Below, in pieces: positions 26,501-40,433 of a DNA stretch of 64,000 bases. Source of the stretch: Tamarix chinensis (Eukaryota > Streptophyta > Magnoliopsida > Caryophyllales > Tamaricaceae). Under the pieces are notes generated by a model. That model was given only the letters and a program-made list of their open reading frames with translations. It ran no database searches and was not told the DNA's origin. The stretch covers positions 92,526,172 to 92,590,171 of the forward strand of contig CM060180.1 in assembly GCA_030549775.1 (NCBI GenBank). The letters run 5' to 3'. Numbering within the stretch: position 1 is the stretch's first letter; every line of letters starts with the position of its first letter. The translations under genes were made by a program, and so were the position numbers.

Positions 26501-29500
26501 GAGGTATAATCATATTTAGGAGGTGAAGGGTCAATTGGCTTTGCAAGAGTAAGAATGATATGCTTTCCTTTAAAGAAAAAGAAAAAAAATTAATGAGTAT
26601 TGGGCTTGTGGTCAGTCTTAACCGAATGATTATAAATCTAAAGTTTGCCTAGGAGAAGGTGGGCTACATCCTTTTGAAGCACATCAAAATAGATCTCTTC
26701 CTTATAATGTGACCCTAAATGGAGGCGAACTAGACATCTTTGGTTAATGGGAAGAATGGTCTTATTCCCTTGACTCTATTTCTTGCTTTTCTAGGATATT
26801 AAGTTCCCTCCAAGGAAGGTGCAATAACATGAAGAAGTTCACCTATCAACTGGAGATCCTATAAAGTCCACATATTGATTTAGATCTTTCTTATCCCTTT
26901 CCTTGAATGTGCCTTTAAGTAATGAAGAACTCAGTATACTGCTTATTGCTGAATAACTCTAGGATCATGCGTAGATTGACCATTAACACTGATGGAATAA
27001 GTTATATCTAGCCTAATATGTGCAAGATAGACGAGTTTCCTAATAAGCCTTTAATTTATCTCTTTGTTCGCTAATCACTGCTTATCTCTAAGTGCCTTGC
27101 TTAATCTGTGATTCTGTTCAATGGAAGTTCCAACTAGTTCACTAACATACTTTTGTTGGTCTGTAACATACTTTTGTTGATTAATCAAAATTCTGCACCT
27201 CAGTTAAGCCATTTAAACTCCAAGGAAATTCTTCAATCTCCCTAAATCTTTTGTTTCAAACTCATTAGCTAGTGGTTGCTTTAATGCTTCCTCTACCTCA
27301 TCATTTCCGTTGCTATAATGTCCTCCATATATACAATAAATAGTGACTCCTCCAATATCAAACGCTTAATGAAAAGTGTGTGTGATCTCTGTGACTTTAT
27401 TTGTAGCCACTTGCTAACATCACATTGATAAACTGTCCAGACTAATCACATGGGGATTTTCTCAACCGATATAATGCCATTTTCAAGGAATACTCATATT
27501 AATCTCCTTTTCAAATTCTTCATGAAGGAAAGCATTCTTCATGTGGTGTAATTCCCAATTAAGCTTAAAGCCAAGGCAACAAAATTCTCATTGCTTTTCA
27601 CTTTTGCTATTGGAGCAAACATCTCTTGATTTTCTACTCCATATTTTTGATTATATCCTTTTGCAACCAGCCTGACATTGTTGCGTGATGGGGACCCATA
27701 TACCTTTTATTGCAAATACACATTATAGCTCACTACTTTCTTTTGTAGTGCCTCTATAGCCAGTCTCCATTCATCCTTTGATAATGCTTTAGGCAATGAA
27801 TTTATAAGGTTGAAAGGCAAGATTAGTGGCCTTTAAACAACTTTATAGGATTCTTTTGGCGCATTCTAGAGGTCCTTTAATAGGGTCAGGAAAAGATGGT
27901 TTGTCTTGGTTTAGAAAAATGTTTCCTCGTAGGCATGACCGGATCTCTTTTCCTTGCATATATTTGATCAATCTAGAACCTTCCCGTTTCCCCCCAACTT
28001 CTCAAACTATGGAATTGACTCTCGTGATGTAGATGATTGAGATGAGGATGTCTAGTGGTGGAAAGATGGAGTCCTTATATTCGAGTACTTATAACTCCCT
28101 TGAAGATAAGGAGTGGAGAAATAGGGCTTAGTTTCAACTTTTAATGAATGTAATGTTGGCTGAAACATAGAGTTTTCAAGTAGGTTTATGACACAAAGAC
28201 GCACTTAAAGAACCTAAGGATCTAATTTCCCCTATTATCATTATGAACGCTGACATAAGATGCACAATCAAACACCTAAGGAGTAAGTTGAAGGAAAATA
28301 GAATGTTAGAGCAGAATCTAGACAAGTTCTCTAGTAGACTTGAAACCCCAAAGATCGTGGAAGGAATTCTACTTATGACATTAGGTGGTACGCTTACAAC
28401 TTCTCTAGTATGATTTTAGTACATTTTGTTGATACAATAAGACTTCAGTGCCCTCAAGAAGAAAGGAAAGGAAGTTTTTTATTTTATTATTATTATTACT
28501 GATTGGAAATGACACAAGAGAATGTTTTACATAGAAACTTTAGAACAAATCCCTTGAACAAAGATGGAAACATTATTTTCACTACAAAAAAGGCACCTGG
28601 CCTAAACGGTTATGATGTAACCAAAAGACGTCTTTATTTTAAGAGAGAAACATTGTAGGTATAGCAGATTACTCAATTCCTGTTGACTTGATGTATCCAA
28701 ATAATGGTCCATTAAGCTTCTTAGCAAGTCTGATCTTCCTCCTGGTCTTGAAATTCACAATAAGGAAGCATTGAATGTAAAATATAGTTAGATACTTGGT
28801 AAGCTTGTGTGGGAACAAAATTTGTGGATGATTTAGGAATGTGAGAACCAATTATGGGTAACCTAGACATTTCTTACCCTAGCTTATGTGCTCTTAGATA
28901 CTTGGTAAGCTTGTGTGGGAACAAAATTTGTGGATGATTTAGGAATGTGAGAACCAATTATGGGTAACCTAGACATTTCTTACCCTAGCTTATGTGCTCT
29001 TAGAATCATCAATGATAATAGTCTTTCAAGGACATGGGGTATAGGTTTTAAATCTATTTGAAATTTGAAATATGGGTCATATGGTCCGTAGCACCAGAGT
29101 CAAGGATCCAAGCAGTGGCCCAATGCATATTATCTAATACCAAATTGGGATTTAACAAAGTATAGCACCTAGATACATATGCAAAATTATACTAATATAC
29201 ATGCAAGGCTTTGTATCATAAACCTAAAATATAAACTTGCGTAATAGAATGTGGTGACCAATATAATCGAGGACACATGCCCATATTATGCACATATTAC
29301 TATCAAAAAAAAAAAAGATTAGCATTAAAGCGAATAGAACATATGTGCTGAAAGAGTATGGATTACCCAAAAATGAGAGCTAATTTCTTTTCTTTTTTTA
29401 TGTTTGAAGCAAAAGGAGATGGAAGGTTGCATGGGGTGCCAATCAAGGTGAGAGGAAGCAGTTGGGTTTAATAGAGAATAAGTAGGGAAATAATTACAAG

Positions 29501-32500
29501 ATATTTTTAGGGAAGTTAATATAAGATTTAGAAAGTTTAACTCTTAGAATGGAGGCCAAAAGTTGATTCCTTTAATGTAACCATGAGCTCCATCTCTTTA
29601 TTATTTTAGTGGGTCAATTAGTTCCACCAAGTTAATATTAGATAGTTGGTAAGAGAAATGAGGAGAGTATGAGGGAAGTAGATGGTCTAGGAATCGAATC
29701 TTGAGGAAGGATAGTTTTATTTTAGTTTGGTCACTTTATTTTTGATAAACTTTTATTTTATAAATCAATCAATGAACCATGGGCCAAAAATAGTAGTTCA
29801 AGCGCTCACAAACATCTATAGTCCACTTCCAAAAGGGGTTCCTTTAGGTTTTTAAAACTCACTTTTAATATGATGCAGGTGATAAGGCTACAACTTAAAT
29901 CTTTTTAGAAGTGATTTACTCAAAGTCAATTACTTACTAATTACAAGTCCAACATTGCTCTCAATTTTGATTTGAAAGTGGGTGTTTGGTTAAAATAATG
30001 TAATTATCACCAGAGGGGATAGAACTTAATGAATGTTTGTGAGAATTAACAAGTTTTTGATTGTTGTGGTAAATTCATCAGTAGATTTTTCTTATTCCAA
30101 ACGATTAGCAAATGGGGCCAAAATCAATCGATGCCTCATTTTCATGAGTTGTCAGGGGCTAATGTCAAATGGTTGATTGGAATTTTGTGTTAGAAATTAT
30201 TTAGCTACGACTCATGCAAGCATTGTTGTTGAAACAAAATAGTAGATTGTTTTGCATAGAAATGGTTTACTGGCCAATTATTATTTGCAGCCTCGGATTA
30301 ATACTCTCGATAAGTATCATGAAACAATGGGCTGCTTTGTTTTGCACAAAACACTTGTTTTTTTAAAGACACTTAAATGAATTGTGACATGAAAACTGAT
30401 TTATATTAATTTCAACATGATTTTTACTTGTTAGAAACATCAACACAATGAAAAACCTAAGTGTTCATCGAACACAATAATTAAGAAAATGCCTTAAACT
30501 AAATATACCAACCTTATGCTCAAGTTCTAAAGTATTCCTTGTATGGACCTGACTTCATGGTTGTTCTTTTCATATTCCAGTGAGTTGTTTGCACATGAAT
30601 TAGACAAGTTAAAAGGGAAAATATGTTTGTTATTTTTAGTTGATTAGCCTAGAAGGTTTGGCCCAGGCCCTAGTGGATGCATGTTAATTCAAATCCTTTT
30701 TTAGTTGATCTATTGTTATCTTCCTTACTTGAACTGGGATCAGTCCCATACCTAATGTTTGGGTGTAAGCCAAAAAGCCTAATATTAGATCATTTGCTTG
30801 TATCCATGATGTGTATATTTGTGGTTGTAATCATCACCTGTTAACTCATCTTAGTCTCAATTCAAAACTTTTTTGCAAGACGAAGGAAAAAACTTTGTGG
30901 CCCTTAGGATCACCTTGTCAATGATATAATATCTTTGGTCAAATGTATTCTACATCATGAGTTTAAATGACTCAAAAGTAATGTAGGAAGTGGTTACTTT
31001 CTTATATTTGCAGTCTAGCCTTATATTAGTACACCATACTAAATGAATTATAATTATGATATGTGAAAATAAGTTATTCATGCATATGGCTCTCCTTTTG
31101 AGCAGGTTCTTAGGAGTACCTCCACAAGAAATTGATAGGGACACCAATTGTGTCTACACAATACCTTCAACCGATTTGGAAGTCACTTCTAGGTATAATA
31201 TCCATTTCCCACTCACTATTATATTAATGATGATAGTGATGATCTTTTAACTATTATGTGTGTATATATGTTTCCAATTGATGCATACTACACTACATTC
31301 AAGGTCCCTGGGTGATATAACTTTTTGATGCTTATTAGCAGGCATTAAAATTGCGATCGTGGTGTTGCAATATCGGAGCATCGCGAACGATAAATTGAGT
31401 TGCGATAGTCTCGTTGTGAATTTTTATTTTTATTTCAACATATACTCTAAGTAGCATTATTGATCATTTGAATATAAATATTCAATAAACTAGTATTTTA
31501 CAATATATTAGAAGTATTCAAAGGAGTTATTATATGCTAAATTGTCCTAATAGCCCTAAATTTATCTTAGAATGAAAAAAATAAGTTATTTAGTAGGACT
31601 TGCAAAAGTAACAAATAACAATACTTGTTTTATAGTAACTTGGTTATATATATATATAGTAAATGAATGAAAAAAAATTATATTTTTCAATAGATTTAAA
31701 ATCACTAATTTATCCCAATTTATTGGTATATTTTTTGATTTATCGGCTGATAAATTTGAAATTTTACAACCATAGTGTCTTGGTAATTTCATGTTGCGGC
31801 TGACCCAAAAACCGTTAAATAGTAGTCGCTACATTATAGCAGATGCACTATTTAATTGAATGCTTATTAGATGATGCATACTACTCTATGTTAATGATAA
31901 CACTTCTTGCATACGATTTAGATAGTTTCTCTATTTATGATAATATAGTTCAGTAAGATGACAACAAATCAATTTCAAAGTACCAACGTAGGCTAAGTAG
32001 ATATATTATGGATAGTTCTTTTGAGAATGCCGATATATTCGAAGATGAGAGTTTGATATATATCATTTTCAAGTTAAGTTTTAGCATCTTAAATGATAGT
32101 ACTTTGATCTATATTTGTATAAACCTATCTCATGTTTTTCATACTTGAATGAATTGATTATTTTCTCATCTCATTTCTCCTTGTAAAGTCTGGCCTTATC
32201 TAAATCCTCTTGTTTGCCATTCTCTCTCTCTCTTCATAGTTCTTTTTAGTTCTTGTAATTTTCCTTTCTTCATTCCAAGCTTGATCTTTGTCCCCACAAA
32301 TCTTTGCCACAAAAAAAAAAGGAAAAAAAAAGATTTATAAATCAAAATTCTAGTGACCACTCATTGTACCATAATCCTTAACCACCATGTTCTACCACAT
32401 CTATCCTCCTCGAAAAGCAAGTGTAGTCCAAGTGTCCCCATCACCAACTTTCCGCTTCTTAGTACCCAATCAAACCTTAACACTAGTAGAAATTAACTCT

Positions 32501-35500
32501 GCTTCACTTGAAATTCATGTTCAGTCAACCTAAATTTAAGTATAATCCTATCATTTGATCACTTAGCAGAAATGACATGTGACATTGACCGACAATTATA
32601 CCGAGTTTGAACATTGTTTGAAGAAGCTAAGGGTGTGTTATCTTAGCCTAATTTTTGCTCCTTTGATTTGAAAAAGCTAAAAATATAACATGTTTTTATG
32701 ATTATTATTAATGATATTATTATTGGAGGTATGATATTACTTTTTGAGGATAGGGCCTAAACCCTAATTTTATTTACCCACAATTAGTGGGTGGGGAGAA
32801 GAGATTATGAGTTTTAAGTAAGTTGTATCCTCATTTTATTCAAAATTAATGAAAACTAGTGATTATGAGTGTGTACGCAAAGGAAATCAAAGTTAAGAAC
32901 CTTGATATTTAATGAGGGATAGCAATGAGGACGAGATGAGGACTCCAACTCCATTTTCAAGCCCGATAAGCAAATTAATTCCCGAACCTGCATTTTTTTA
33001 ATGAGAAAGCCTCAATTTGATCTCCAATGGGATCAAATTCTTATCCTGATAGGCTTGTGGTAAAATATACATATGTTAGGAGGAGCAGAGGTGGTAAGAA
33101 AGGCTGAAGGACACCTGATCATTGCTAAAGGTCGGGTAGAGGTTATTTTCCTAATTGTCTTTTAATTTGTAATTTTTTTATTCTATGAGTAGGGGTCGGG
33201 GGAGTGTATAGTAGAGTCTATTATGGGGTTATTTCTTTCTATTATTGGTTGTCTCTTAGCATCTTTTCTGTTAGTGACGTGGGGGCTGGGAAGTGGATAA
33301 ATAGAGTCCGGGCGTGAGGAGGAGGGGGTGTGAAGTATGGAAGTCTGTTAGAGGTAGGCGCTAGGGCCTCAAATGCCTAGTTGTGTACGTTCCACATTGT
33401 TGAAATCAATACAACTCACTCCCTCTCTTCATTGCCTAAATAAATTCTCCCTTATTATCTGATATGTTGTGAGAATTCAGGGATTCTACCACAAGTACCA
33501 TCAAGGTGGTATCAAAGCAGTACGAGTTGGGTAGATGGCGCTTAAGAAGATGGAGTACTTGGAAGTAAAAATGGAAGAGCGATTGGTGCTCATCCAAGAA
33601 GATTAGCAAAGGGAGATGGATGTTGTTCGGGAGGGAGTTCAAAAAGTACCTACAATTGAGGAGCGGCTAGGTTCGATGGATAGAAAAATGGAAGCCATAC
33701 TGGCTAGGTTGCCTCTCCCCGATCGGCAAGGAAATGGGAACTCCTCGTCGATCAACCCTGAGAAGTAAAAGTTGGAGGTGGGTGGTGAAGTACCGCCTTC
33801 GGTGACAGAAGATGGAGAAGAAAGGAGAAGTGACTATCGGCCGACACGCAAACTGGAGTTTCCAATCTTCAACGGCACAAATCTTGATGGGTGGTTGTTC
33901 TGAATAGAACGATACTTCAATTTGAACCAGTTACCCAAAGTGGAGAAAATGGAAGTAGTGGCTGTGGCTATGGAGGGCAAGGCCTTGGCCTGGTACCAGT
34001 ATGCTAAGGAGGGGAAGAAATTCTTCAATTGGAGGAACTTCAAGGAGGTGTTCCTATCCCAATTTCGACCCAAACATGAGGGGTCCTTATGCAAAAAATT
34101 TCTAGCGATCTGGTAGCTTACTATAGTGAAGGAGTATCTGGAAATCTTTGAGTGGTTGACAACACTATTGTAAGGTTGCCTGTCGGAGGAAGTGCTTGAG
34201 AGCACATTCTTGAATGGCCTTAAGCCGGCTGTTAGGGCCGAGGTGAGATTGATGAGGCCGACTGGGCTCACGGAAATTGTGGAGGTGGCCCAATTAGTGG
34301 AAGACAAAAATAGGATCATCTAAACAAGGCATTTGGGTCCAAACATCACTGGGAGTGCAGGCAGATTTAGATCTAAGGTAACCCAACTCACTTACTCCAA
34401 TTATAGTCCCAAAAGTCAGACCCAAAACTCGTACCCTTCTTCCCTGATGGGTTGAAACACTTCTCCCTCACTCTTGATAAAATCGAACCTAGCCCAGACC
34501 ACTCCCATTAGTCTGACGGATGAATCTCAGGGGAGCTGACGATCGATGGGATTCCAGCGATTATCAAACGCTGAGATGAAGCAACTATGGGACCGGGGTT
34601 TGTGTTTCCGATGTGGCTGAAAATATACACCGGGGCATAGGTGTCGACACTGACTGCTACAGGTCTTAATGGTGGAAGAAGATGAAGAGGAGGAGGAAGA
34701 AGAGGCTTTGGTGCCGATCTAGACAGAAGAGGTTGCAGAGGTAAGAGAAAAAATTGAACTCTCCATGAACTAGGTAGTAGGTTTCACTACTCCCAGAACA
34801 ATGAAGCTAAAAGGGGAAATTAAAGGAGAAACAGTGGTGATTTTGGTGGATTGCAGGGCTACACACAATTTCATTGCACAACTCTTGGTTAGTCGTTTGA
34901 ATTTACCACTCTTGGCTACAACGACCAATGGGGTACTCATGGGGACGAGGAATTCAATCCAAACTGTGGGAATTTGCAGGGCAGTGGTATTGACATTGCC
35001 AGAGATAGTAATTGTGGAAGATTTCTTACCCTTGGAACCGGGGAGTGCAGATATCATTTTAAGGATGTAGTGGTTGGAAAACTTGGAGTTATGCAGGTTA
35101 ATTGGAAGACATCAAGGATGAGTTTCACTTTGGGGAAGACATCGGTCACCTTGAGGGGAGATCCGGAGCTGTGTAGAGCACAGGTTTCCCTCAAGTTGTT
35201 GCTGCGCACAATTAGGAAGGAGAAGTAGGGAATGTTGTTGGAGTGTTATGCTCTATCTGCACAGGTTGACAGGGGTACTTCCAATAGGGTTGCTTCTGAA
35301 GTGGAGGATGTGATTCAACCCTTTCCAGAGGTCATGAGGGGACCAGAGGGATTACAACCGGCTCGTGAATTAGATCATAAGATTCCTTTGTTGCTAGGAA
35401 CGGAACCATTGAGCGTGCGCCTTATTGATACCCACAAATACAAAAGGATGAGATTGAAAGGTTGGTGGGAGACATAATAGCAGCAGGGGTGATCAAGCCC

Positions 35501-38500
35501 AGCCATAACCCTTTCTCCAGCTCCATGCTACTAGTCAAAAAGAAGGATGGGAATTGGCGGTTTTGGTAGACTACAGAGCCTTGAATAAGGTGACGGTTCC
35601 AGACAAATTTCCCATACCAGTGATTGATGACTTATTAGGCAAACTACACAGATCAATAGTACCCTCAAAGTTGGACCTAAAGTCAGGGTACCATCAGATT
35701 AGAGTTAGCTCGGAGGACATCCACAATACTGCTTTTCAAAATCATGAAGGACACTACGAGTTTCTCATCATGCCATTCGGGTTAACAAACGTCCCAGCCA
35801 CATTTCAGGCCTTGATGAATTAAGTATTCAGGCCCTATCTGCGGAGGTTTGTATTAATTTTCTTCGATGATATACCGGTGTACAGCTTGGATATGGAGTC
35901 GCACATCCACCATTTATAGCAGGTGTTCGAAGCACTGAAGGCAAACAAGCTCTCTATGAACGAGAAGAAACTGCAGTGTATGATGGAGCTGGATTATCTA
36001 GAACACATGCTGTCCGCTAAGGGGGTGGTAGTAAACCCATCCAAACTGCAGTGTATGATGGAGTGGCCAGTGCCTAAGACGTCATGTGAATTATGGGGAT
36101 TTTGGAGATTAACTGGGTATTATCGCAAATTTGCTCGGATTAATGGGAACATTGTAGCGCCGCTGACCGAGAAACTCAAGAATGATAACTTCCATTGGAA
36201 TGCAGAGGCACAACAGGCATTTAAGCAACTAAAACAGGCCATGGTGATAGTTCCAGTGTTGGGATTGCCAAATTTCAAAGAACCCTTTGTGGTGGAGACG
36301 GATGCCTCTGGAACCGGGGTAGGAGCAGTCCTGATGCAGCAGGAGCGACCCATTGCTTACTTTAGTCAATCTTTGGGTACGAGGGCGTGATTGAAGTCAT
36401 TCTATGAGCGTGAGTTGATGGCTATAGTGCTGGTAGTACAGAAATAAAGGCATTATTTGTTTGGGCGATAGCTCAAGGTGAGGACGGATCAGTGAAGTTT
36501 GAAGTTCTTGTTGGAGCAGAGAGTGATTCTTGAGGAACGTGCCAAATGGGTTACAAAGCTATGGAGTTACAAGTTTGAGATTGAGTACCGACTGGGACGT
36601 GAAAATAAAGCAGTTGACGCCTTATCCTGAGTGGATGTGATAGACCCTTAATTCGATACACCTATGTGAGGAAGGGCAAAAGAGGGACTAAGGAATAAGA
36701 AGTGTGCTGATTAGCTATTTGCTGAGGTGTCCAGTATGTTGAGTCTTATTTTACTGTTTTATTTTATTTTTACTGATAGGGCGTTGGGGGAAAGGTCTGT
36801 TAGCTAGGGGATGAGTCACCTTATTCTGTTATTCGGTTAGATCGAGTCAGTGATGTTAGGGGGGGGGGGAAGAAGCTGTTAGCCCATGTATTAAGAGGAG
36901 AGGAGAGGGGGGGGGGGAAGAAGCTGTTAGCCCATGTATTAAGAGGAGAGGAGAGGGGGGGGGGTAAGGGCAGGAATTAAGTTGGTTGTGGGAGGTGCCA
37001 GGACCTCGAATCCCTGGTTGTAACCTTTTTCTCTCTGCATATCAATATCGCATTCCCCTTTCTCGCCTAAATTCATTTCATTAATTCTCGCTGTAATTTT
37101 GTTGCAACTCCACTGCCATTGCTGGCGTTGATCTTAAGTGCAGGTTCTTATCAAGATGCAACCACTTTATCAGCCATCTCAGCTATATGGACAAAAATGT
37201 GGTGCTCCCTTCAATCCAAGAAGACACCAACTGTCTTTTAGGGCCATTGAAACATAGGTTATTGCGAGGTATAGAGGAGCAAGGGTATACCCTCAAGGCG
37301 GGGGAACTCTTGTATTAGGGACGATTGGTTATACTGGCAAAGTTAGCCATGATTCCCAGGCTGCTAGCTGAATTCCATGCAGGGGAAATGGGGGGACACT
37401 AAGGTGTGTTGAAGACACGCCGAAGGATGGCCCGAGAGCTGTATTGGGTGGGAATGAAGGACATACAGGAGTTTGTGGCTAGCTGTGCCCTTTGTCAGCA
37501 AAATAAGTATCAGGCAATGAGTCCAGCAGGGTTACTTCAACCCTTACTGGTTCCCCAACGAGTATGGGAGGATATTTCGCTAGATTTTATCGATGGGCTA
37601 CCCTCCTCACAAGGGTTTAATTGTGTTATGTTGGTGGTTGACTGACTAACGAAGTATGCTCATTTTATCCCTCTTGAGTACCCCTTTAATGCACAATCAG
37701 TAGCTACTGTTTTGTTAGGGAGGTAGTACGTCTACATGGTGTGCCGAAATCAATGGTTTCAGACAGGGACAAGGTGTTTGTTAGTAGTTTTTGGAAGGAA
37801 TTGTTCAAGCTTTAGGGTACCACTCTCCGATTTAGCTCAGCTTACCATCCGCAGATGGATGGGCAAATTGAGGTAGTTAACCGAAATTTGGAGACTTATC
37901 TGAGTTATCTCCGCTATTTTTCAGGGGATAGACCAAGGCAGTGGGTGCCATGGATGCTATGGGCAGAATACTGGTATAATACTTCATTTCACTCTACCAC
38001 TCAGACCACCCCTTTTAAGGCCTCCTATGGTCGCGACCCTCCACCCTTGCTGAGTCATGAGAAGGGCAGTACTCCTTTTGAAGCTATGGAGCAGGATTTA
38101 CAGGACAGAGATGTGGCATTAGCAGAGCTCAAACAGCACTTGCGGTGGGCTCAAACTAGAATGAAGGCTCAAGCTGACTGTAGGAGGCGTGATCAAGAAT
38201 TGGAGGTAGGCAACTGGGTGTATGTAAAACTGAAGCCATACAGACATCAATCTCTAGCCAAACGTCTCAATGAAAAGCTTGCGCCAAGGTATGTTGGGCC
38301 TTATCAAGTTAAGGCAAAGATTGGCCAGGTAGCTTACAAATTGAGGCTACCAGAATCTACAGCCATCCACCTTGTCTTTCATGTTTCTATGTTAAAACAG
38401 GCCTTAGGGGAAGGACAGCAGGCTCAGCCATTTACTACTGTGGTTACTGAAGAATTGGAGTGGAGGGTGGAACCACAGGAAGTGGTCGGTCTCAGGTATA

Positions 38501-40399
38501 CTGCTAAGGGTGTAGTGGAAGTACTGATTAAGTGGAAAGGAATGCCAGACTTTGAAGCATCATGGGAGGAGTTTGAGCAGCTGAACCAACAATTTTCTTC
38601 TTTTCACCTTGAGGACAAGGTGAAAGTTTACGGGGGCAGTAATGATAGGCCTGTGGTAAAATATACATATGTTAGGAGGATCAGAGGTGGTAGGAAAGGT
38701 TGAAGGACACCTAATTACTGCTAAAGGTCGAGGAGGGGTTATTTTCCTAATTGTCTTTTAATTCGTAATTTTTTTATTCTGAGTGGGGGTCGGGGGAGTG
38801 TGTAGTAGAGTCTGTTATGGGGTTATTTCTTTCAGTTATTAGTTCTCTTAGCATCTTTTCTGTTAGTGACGTGGGGGCTGGGAAGTGGATAAATAGAGTT
38901 CGGGCGTGAGGAGGGGGGTGTGAAGTGTGGAAGTCTATTAGAGGGAGGCATCGGGGCCTCAAATGCCTAGTTGTGTACGTTCCACACCGTTGAAATCAAT
39001 ACAACTCACTCCCTCTCTTCATTGCCTAAATAAATTTTCCCTTATTATCTAATCTGTTGTGAGAATTCAGGGATTCTACCGCAGGTACCATCATATCCCT
39101 GTCCTGATCTCTAATTTATTCCCCGCCCCCTAAAACCCTCTCTATAGTGCAGAAATTTACTTTTACAATTGGATTGGAAAATGTAGACAATGTAAGCAGA
39201 TCAGCAAACCAAAAGTTTGAGTGTTCAGCCATGAAGAAGCAAAAACATTCAATAAGAAAAATAATGTGATGCATCTATTGGATGTGGGCTTGAAATATTA
39301 ACTACTACATAAGATATATACCCCACACACCAAAAAGAGTAATTTCCACATGCCATAGTTAAACTTTCATTCCGATTTTGCATTTCTACAATCCCATAGT
39401 CTTCGTCTCTGATCCTATATAGAATATTAGATTAGTAGAATCGTGGTAGGATTTGATCTTATGATTATATTGATTATAATTTTTTATCCATTTGTCTTAA
39501 AATTTATTTTTTCTCTTATTTCTACTATTATATATTAAGCAACACCAACCAATGCGAAGGAAGCACAAGTGAGATATTAATATACAATAAAGTCGATTGT
39601 TTGAAAAAAAAATACTCATAAAAGGGGGCAAATTCTATATGCAAATTAAAACAAATATATTAAATTTTGTGATGTTATACGTATATTAATTTATATTTAG
39701 TTTATAATTATCCTTTTTATTTTTTTGGAGAAAAATATCAATTAAGGAAGAAATAGTTGGGGTTTGCTCCAATTAAGTAACATATCCTGTATAATATACA
39801 TATGTATTTATATATATTTATGTATTTATTGAGGCAAGATAAACAAAGGTGGTTCAAACATGTGTGGCATCCCTTCAACTTGCCAAAATACAGATTTCTT
39901 TTGTGGTTGTCCTTAAGATATAGATTTATGATTAAAGTTATACTTGTGGAGATTGACATTGGTACGAATGATTGGTGTGTGTTTTGTTAGCAACAAACTA
40001 AAACAAGGGATCACTTGTTCATATTTTATCCTTATACGGTTGCAAACTTGAGGAAACTTAGACAAATGGCTGGAAGACGAGATAACATCCTAGGTTGGCA
40101 ATAGGAGATCCAGACTTTGGTGATCAGGTCTAGATAAAATGGTCGGAAGAAACAAGTCCTAGGAGAGTTTTTTTTTGTGTCCTATATTGTAAATGTTTGG
40201 TATGAGAGAAATATGAGAATCTTTGAGAACTAAAATAGAGATTTTCCTAGTGTTGTTTGGGTTATTGTTATGCCTGTAGTTAGAAGAGTAGTACACCAAG
40301 GCTAAATTTCATAAGTGGGTTAGTAGGATCGATTGTATGGTTTGATGTTTATGTATGTTTGTAATTGCTGATTTTATGTAATAAAATTACTACATATAA

Positions 40400-40433
<34 letters not shown>

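Larger units (their letters stand above)
33047..39093 (+). mobile_element. Ty3/gypsy chromovirus, full length but inactive
   Basis: Two LTRs (33047-33503 and 38643-39093) enclose a gag-pol region and are flanked by TATCC duplications. A primer-binding site TGGTATCAAAGC (33508-33519) matches initiator Met tRNA. The domain order is gag, zinc knuckle, protease, RT, RNase H, integrase, chromodomain, which defines a plant chromovirus. The short LTRs and compact size suggest the Reina-like group (inference). The 516 bp solo LTR at 36638 is nested inside pol. The element lies in SAC intron 12 in the same orientation as the gene. Confidence 0.92.

Noticed and set aside
34770..35057. Minus-strand open frame opposite the chromovirus protease
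   Set aside because: It is a shadow of the plus-strand pol frame.
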